Source: Arthrobacter_H sp030452125
GTDB lineage: Bacteria > Actinomycetota > Actinomycetes > Actinomycetales > Micrococcaceae
NCBI GenBank assembly: GCA_052379645.1
Contig: JBQSYU010000008.1
Length of the DNA: 64,000 nucleotides
Strand: one strand, 5' to 3'
Below are positions 60,400 through 64,000 of this stretch, one piece after another; positions within the stretch are counted from its first letter, which is position 1; every line of letters starts with the position of its first letter. The position numbers and the translations under genes were made by a program. The notes beneath the pieces were generated by a model, which was not told the origin of the DNA, ran no database searches, and saw only the letters and a list, made by a program, of their open reading frames with translations.

Positions 60400-61373
60400 A
60401 ACTCGCTAGCGAACGCAAAGTACTCTTCGTCGGAGGCAAGGGAGGCGTCGGCAAGACCTCCGTGTCATCGGCCTTGGCGCTGGCCCGGGCCCGCAGCGGC
60501 GGGCGGGTCCTGCTCGTCTCCACCGATCCTGCGCATAACCTCGGTCATATCTGGGACCTGAAGCTCTCGGATACCGCGACCCGGGTGTGTACCGCTGCCA
60601 CGGGGTATGTCGATGCCGTGGAAATCGACCCGCAGGCCACCATCGAGCGCCACTTCAAGTCGGTGGGCGCCACGATGATGAAGCTCCTTCCCGAGCAACT
60701 GCACCGCTCCGCGCAGCAGCATCTCGACCTGGCGAAGACCGCGCCGGGCAGCCACGAATCAGCAGTCCTGGAACGGATCGCCGAGCTCATCGATCTGGGA
60801 GCCGCCGACTATGACCTGGTCCTGTTCGACACGGCTCCCTCGGGGCATACCCTGCACTTGCTGACCCTGCCGGAAAAGCTGACGGGATGGACGGAATCCT
60901 TGCTCGCCAGTCGGTCCAGATCCGAGCGGTTCGCCGCCGCCGCCCGCGGGCTCGTCGGCGGTGAAGACCCCCAGGCGGCAACGGATTCGGAGCTGCGCCG
61001 GACCTTGATCGCCCGCCGCGACCGGTTCTCCCGCATGCGGGAAGCGATCACCGACGAGACCGCCACCGGTTTCGTGATCGTGAGTCTGGCCGAGAAGATG
61101 CCCGTGGCCGAGTCCCTGGACATCGTGCGGCAATTGCGCGATTTGGGGATCGACGTCGCCTCCCTGGTGGTCAACCGCAGATCACCCGCGGATGCGGGGT
61201 CGTTCCTGGCCGAACGCAGAGAACTCGAAGACGCTTCACTGCAGGTGCTCCGCCGGAACCTCCCCGCGGTACCGATGACCGAACTGCCGTTGCTGGCCCG
61301 GGACCTGACGGGGGAGGAGGCCCTGGAGGAACTCGCGGCGCTGCTGGCGGGTGCCGGAGGGGCCGTCGACTAG
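60390..61373 (+). CDS. ArsA/Get3-type ATPase
   Basis: A 327-residue SIMIBI-class ATPase. Deviant Walker A GGKGGVGKTS (15-24), switch I STDPAHNLGH (about 44-53), switch II LFDTAPSGHTLHLLTLPEK (about 145). No CxxC for the Get3 zinc and no arsenite-binding cysteine triad are apparent, and it is a single domain. It is thus unlikely to be an arsenite pump ATPase. It overlaps the CC-protein gene, so it probably acts with it and with CstA. Confidence 0.9.
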   Translation: MLLKLASERKVLFVGGKGGVGKTSVSSALALARARSGGRVLLVSTDPAHNLGHIWDLKLSDTATRVCTAATGYVDAVEIDPQATIERHFKSVGATMMKLLPEQLHRSAQQHLDLAKTAPGSHESAVLERIAELIDLGAADYDLVLFDTAPSGHTLHLLTLPEKLTGWTESLLASRSRSERFAAAARGLVGGEDPQAATDSELRRTLIARRDRFSRMREAITDETATGFVIVSLAEKMPVAESLDIVRQLRDLGIDVASLVVNRRSPADAGSFLAERRELEDASLQVLRRNLPAVPMTELPLLARDLTGEEALEELAALLAGAGGAVD

Positions 61374-61406
61374 TGGGGAACCGTGAGGTTCTGGTTAGCT
61401 GTGCCA

Positions 61407-61814
61407 ATGAACGACGACCTTCCGAGCATTGAATTTGCCTTCCCGGGGCCGCTACGCGACAGCTTGATTGCTGCCATCGAATCCGGCGCCAAAACCTCGA
61501 CCAGCTCATTGATGCGCGAATACGAGGTCGGTGATGGGACGCTGCCGGTTGTCGGCGACGCGGGCTGCGTCGTCGGCTCCGACGGCGAAAGGCTCTTCGC
61601 CGTGGAGACCACCGGCGTCGACTTCGTGCGGCTGGCAGATGTGCCCCTCGACCATGCCTTGGCCGAAGGTGAAGGCCATACCTCGGTGGCCGAATGGCGG
61701 GCCGACCACCTGGAGTTCTGGACGTCCGCCGAGATCCGGGCCGAACTCGGAGCGGACTTCGAACCCGATGACGACACCATGGTCGTCCTGGAACGGTTCG
61801 CCGTCGTTCGCTGA
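61407..61814 (+). CDS. ASCH domain protein
   Basis: A 135-residue ASCH-fold protein (RNA-binding related). Starts MNDDLPSIEFAFPGPLRDSL, then IESGAKTSTSSLMREYEVGD and HTSVAEWRADHLEFW, the usual ASCH blocks. ATG at 61407 is chosen over a GTG at 61383, as homology begins there. Function unknown; E. coli relatives include an amidohydrolase (YqfB). Confidence 0.87.
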   Translation: MNDDLPSIEFAFPGPLRDSLIAAIESGAKTSTSSLMREYEVGDGTLPVVGDAGCVVGSDGERLFAVETTGVDFVRLADVPLDHALAEGEGHTSVAEWRADHLEFWTSAEIRAELGADFEPDDDTMVVLERFAVVR

Positions 61815-61851
61815 CCGCCTCGGGATGACCCGTTCGGGTGGACGATCCCGT

Positions 61852-62376
61852 TCAGTCGCGGTGGAGGGATAAACGCAAGGTGGGTTGCTCCCGGCGCACC
61901 CACCCCAGGGATTCATAGAGGGCCAGACCGTCCTCGCTGGCCGCCAGATCCACCCTGGCCGCCGAGGTTTCATGGCGGAACCACTCCAGGAGCGCCTGGA
62001 CGCAGGCACGGGCATGTCCACGGCGGCGATGGCCCTCGAGGGTGACGACATTGGAGAGGTGCCCGGTCACCGTTGCGCAGCTTGCCGGCGACGGTGGTGT
62101 GGTGTGGACATAGCCAAGCGCCGCCGCCACTGCTGTCCCGAAGGAATAGACGATGTACGCACAGGCATCGACACCCAAGTGGTCGGTGAACCATTGCGAC
62201 GCCTCGGCCAGCCAGGGAGCTTCCGGAGAGGACGCTTGGCCCATGGTCTCGAACATGACGGCCCGGAGCCTGACGAGCGCGCCGATATCCTCGGTGGTGA
62301 CCCGCCGAATCACCGGCTCCACCGGAGCGGACGCCGGGGCAGCGCAAAGGGAGCCAGCTCTCGGTTCGCCGATCAT
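61852..62376 (-). CDS. GNAT family N-acetyltransferase
   Basis: A 174-residue acetyltransferase: PVIRRVTTEDIGALVRLRAVMFETMG, acetyl-CoA loop VTLEGHRRRGHARACVQALLEWF, and ALYESLGW. ATG at 62376 overlaps the stop of the upstream gene (ATGA), so the longer frame is rejected. Co-translated with a second, larger GNAT-like gene. Substrate unknown. Confidence 0.88.
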   Translation of the reverse strand: MIGEPRAGSLCAAPASAPVEPVIRRVTTEDIGALVRLRAVMFETMGQASSPEAPWLAEASQWFTDHLGVDACAYIVYSFGTAVAAALGYVHTTPPSPASCATVTGHLSNVVTLEGHRRRGHARACVQALLEWFRHETSAARVDLAASEDGLALYESLGWVRREQPTLRLSLHRD

Positions 62377-63350
62377 GCCGGCATCCCCTCGTAGCCGGCG
62401 GGGCTCAGCCACAGATGCCCTCCGACGACCTCACGGCCAATGGAGAGCGAATTGTCCAGGGAAGGCTTGTTGTCGGGGTGGATGTGACCCCAGAGCACGT
62501 CGCCGACCGAGGCGATCGGCAACCGGCCGCAGAGCTGGAGCAGTACGGCCCGGCCCAACCGGCGTCCACGGTGCTCCGCGTTGAGGCACAGCTCCTGGAC
62601 GCTGTATCCCGACATGCCGTAAGCGTTCTCGCGGGCAGCGGCAACGACACCGATCGGCTCAGAATCCGAACACACCTCGAACAGCAGATTTTCTGTGGCT
62701 GCGCTGGACAGAAGATCGACGTCGGCCGGGGACGCCCAGGACTTGATGCCGGGGCGCGAATGTTCCAGCTCGTCGTATATCGCGGCCACACGGTCTGCCG
62801 CTGCTTGAGGATCGACGGCTCGAAGCTCGACGCTCTCCGTGCTGCTCGGCATGGCGCGCCATTTAAGGGTTTCCAACAGTCCGGCGACAATGAGCAAGTC
62901 AGTGGCCGCGTGCCCGGCATAGGTACCGCACCGTGCCAGCTCGGAGAGGGTCTGTTCCGGATCGGGGCAGTGGATGCGAAGGCAGAGGGGTGAGAAGGCG
63001 GTGAAATGCGGCAGGACGTCGGCCAGGGCCGCCAACTGGGAGGGCTCCGGGGCGAGGGAGGTGGCGATGATGTCGACAAACGGCCTGCTGATATCACGGA
63101 CCCTGAAACGGATGCCGGCGATTGCCCACTCTCCGCCGGGAAGGGGGATGCGGCGATTGGCCCATTGGAGCGGATCGTCAATGGGCAACTGGACGAGATC
63201 GCGGATCTGCGCTCCCCATGCTGCATCACCCACCAGGGCCATACTGGGTTCAAGCCATTCGCTGAGGTTGCGGTGTAGGGAAGGAGACCATTCCACGATG
63301 CGAGGTGACGTCCACGCCGTGGCGGCTTCAATGATTTCGGCGGAGAGCAT
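62373..63350 (-). CDS. Two-part protein with C-terminal GNAT domain
   Basis: A 325-residue protein. The C-terminal half is a GNAT domain (VELRAVDPQAAADRVAAIYDEL, SVQELCLNAEHRGRRLGRAVLLQLC). The N-terminal half (about 1-165), with WSPSLHRNLSEWLEPSMALV and AGIRFRVRDISRPFVDIIA, has no domain I can name; it may be a diverged second GNAT copy. TAGACT six bases before the ATG suggests a leaderless mRNA. Confidence 0.8.
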   Translation of the reverse strand: MLSAEIIEAATAWTSPRIVEWSPSLHRNLSEWLEPSMALVGDAAWGAQIRDLVQLPIDDPLQWANRRIPLPGGEWAIAGIRFRVRDISRPFVDIIATSLAPEPSQLAALADVLPHFTAFSPLCLRIHCPDPEQTLSELARCGTYAGHAATDLLIVAGLLETLKWRAMPSSTESVELRAVDPQAAADRVAAIYDELEHSRPGIKSWASPADVDLLSSAATENLLFEVCSDSEPIGVVAAARENAYGMSGYSVQELCLNAEHRGRRLGRAVLLQLCGRLPIASVGDVLWGHIHPDNKPSLDNSLSIGREVVGGHLWLSPAGYEGMPA

Positions 63351-63356
63351 TCAGGC

Positions 63357-63362
63357 AGTCTA
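63357..63362 (-). promoter_or_regulatory. -10 element of leaderless GNAT gene
   Basis: TAGACT on the minus strand, six bases before the ATG at 63350. Confidence 0.5.
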
Positions 63363-63437
63363 GTGCGACGGTGGCCTGCGACTGGGTCCCACTGGTCGAT
63401 CCGGTGGTCGAGGCCTTCGCGCAGCAGCCCACCGGTA

Positions 63438-63466
63438 TTGGCAGGGAAGGTCGAGTCACCTACGGT
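63438..63466 (+). promoter_or_regulatory. Promoter of the alpha/beta hydrolase, leaderless
   Basis: TTGGCA (63438-63443), 17 bases, TACGGT (63461-63466), then seven bases to the ATG at 63474. The -35 and spacing are identical to those of the VOC promoter at 3013. Confidence 0.65.
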
Positions 63467-63473
63467 CAGTGGC

Positions 63474-64000
63474 ATGGGATTCATGACGCTTGATGGAGCC
63501 AGGATCGCGTTCCGTGTAGCGGGCTCCGGACCTGCGCTACTGGCGCCGGAGTGCAACTTCACCTGGTCCCGGGAAATGGAGGGGTTGATGGCGCGCCGGT
63601 TCACGCTCATCGTCGCTTCCCCGCGGGACTTCGCAACCAGCACACGCACGGGTGCTCCCTATCTGCCCAACCGTTGGGCCACCGACCTGCGGCAGGTGGC
63701 ACACCAATTGGGCCATGAACGGTTCCTGGTCTTCGGCTACTCCTTCACTGGTGCCTTCGGACCGTGGCTGGCACTTCAGCTGGCCGAATACGGGTCGGTG
63801 GCAGCTGTTGCTTCGGGTGGGTTCCCCCTGCTCGGTGACTACGGGATCACCTCGCGCGACGTCGACGCCGAGCTGGCGGGATTGGAAAAGGACCCGGCGA
63901 TCCGGGAGCGGTACAACGAACGGTTCGATCTGTGGGCCGGGGCGGAATTCTATCGTGATCTGGCCGAACTGGCGCCCGATGCACTAGTCGATCTCATGCC
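63474..64000 (+). CDS. Alpha/beta hydrolase, 3' end outside the window
   Basis: An open frame from the ATG at 63474 to the window edge (175 codons seen). Nucleophile elbow GYSFTG in FLVFGYSFTGAFGPWLALQL (about 90). N-terminal MTLDGARIAFRVAGSGPALL is typical of the family. The final Asp/His are not reached. Divergent from the GNAT pair. An ATG at 63483 is an alternative start. Confidence 0.8.
   Translation, partial: MGFMTLDGARIAFRVAGSGPALLAPECNFTWSREMEGLMARRFTLIVASPRDFATSTRTGAPYLPNRWATDLRQVAHQLGHERFLVFGYSFTGAFGPWLALQLAEYGSVAAVASGGFPLLGDYGITSRDVDAELAGLEKDPAIRERYNERFDLWAGAEFYRDLAELAPDALVDLM

Noticed and set aside
60390..61373. Arsenite resistance function for the ArsA-type gene
   Set aside because: No arsenite-binding cysteines, a single domain, and no arsB/arsR nearby.

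Overview
This 64 kb window is ordinary chromosome from a high-GC Gram-positive actinobacterium, most likely a member of the Micrococcales close to Micrococcaceae (Arthrobacter/Kocuria type). The evidence is the gene order argS-lysA-hom-thrC-thrB-rho-prfA-prmC-tsaC-wecA-like-atpIZBEFHAGDC-DUF2550, which matches the conserved actinobacterial arrangement. Further support comes from a Rho with a very large Arg/Asn/Asp-rich insert, NucS, DUF3039, many GTG/TTG starts and many candidate leaderless promoters. No phage, insertion sequence, CRISPR array or rRNA was seen. The genus is an inference from gene content only.

Layout. 1-4.2 kb: small accessory enzymes (GNAT, amidohydrolase, VOC, DJ-1/PfpI) and a decayed VOC fragment. 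4.3-6.6 kb: biotin uptake operon bioY-bioM-bioN with a coupled CHY zinc-finger gene, preceded by two tandem BioQ-type operators. 6.7-11.6 kb: an orphan periplasmic-binding lipoprotein behind a perfect CRP/GlxR palindrome, a YeiH family exporter with a divergent LysR regulator, a universal stress protein and a lipoprotein. 11.8 kb: tRNA-Arg(CCG) with a good terminator. 12.0-16.2 kb: a five-gene overlapping MoxR/DUF58/DUF4129 membrane cluster.

16.3-39.6 kb is the housekeeping core: arginyl-tRNA synthetase, lysine/threonine synthesis, Rho, release factor 1 and its methylase PrmC, the t6A enzyme TsaC, two glycopolymer genes (UDP-sugar dehydratase and WecA-like transferase), then the full F-type ATP synthase operon. 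The operon is punctuated by hairpins and closed by a strong T-tract terminator. 39.7-51.6 kb holds cold shock protein, NagA, NucS, AI-2E family permease, a large membrane-anchored protein, a YbbN-like thioredoxin/TPR protein, an ABC exporter, DUF3039 and a DEAD/DEAH helicase.

51.6-64 kb is more variable: NUDIX hydrolase, a DinB gene that has lost both start and stop, an APC permease with a consensus promoter, an FAD monooxygenase, a 57-residue basic protein, a TetR regulator with tandem self-operators, a DoxX-like gene broken by an in-frame amber codon, a serine hydrolase, and a three-gene set cstA / C-terminal Cys-Cys small protein / ArsA-type ATPase. The window ends in ASCH, two GNAT genes and a truncated alpha/beta hydrolase.

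The most interesting unit is the CstA-CC-ArsA module (58374-61373). It has the same logic as the enterobacterial pyruvate transporter plus CC-ending YbdD/YjiX plus P-loop GTPase YjiA, but with a different ATPase family. A second window-wide signal is the TANNNT-N6/7-start codon arrangement in front of at least 13 genes, which points to widespread leaderless transcription.
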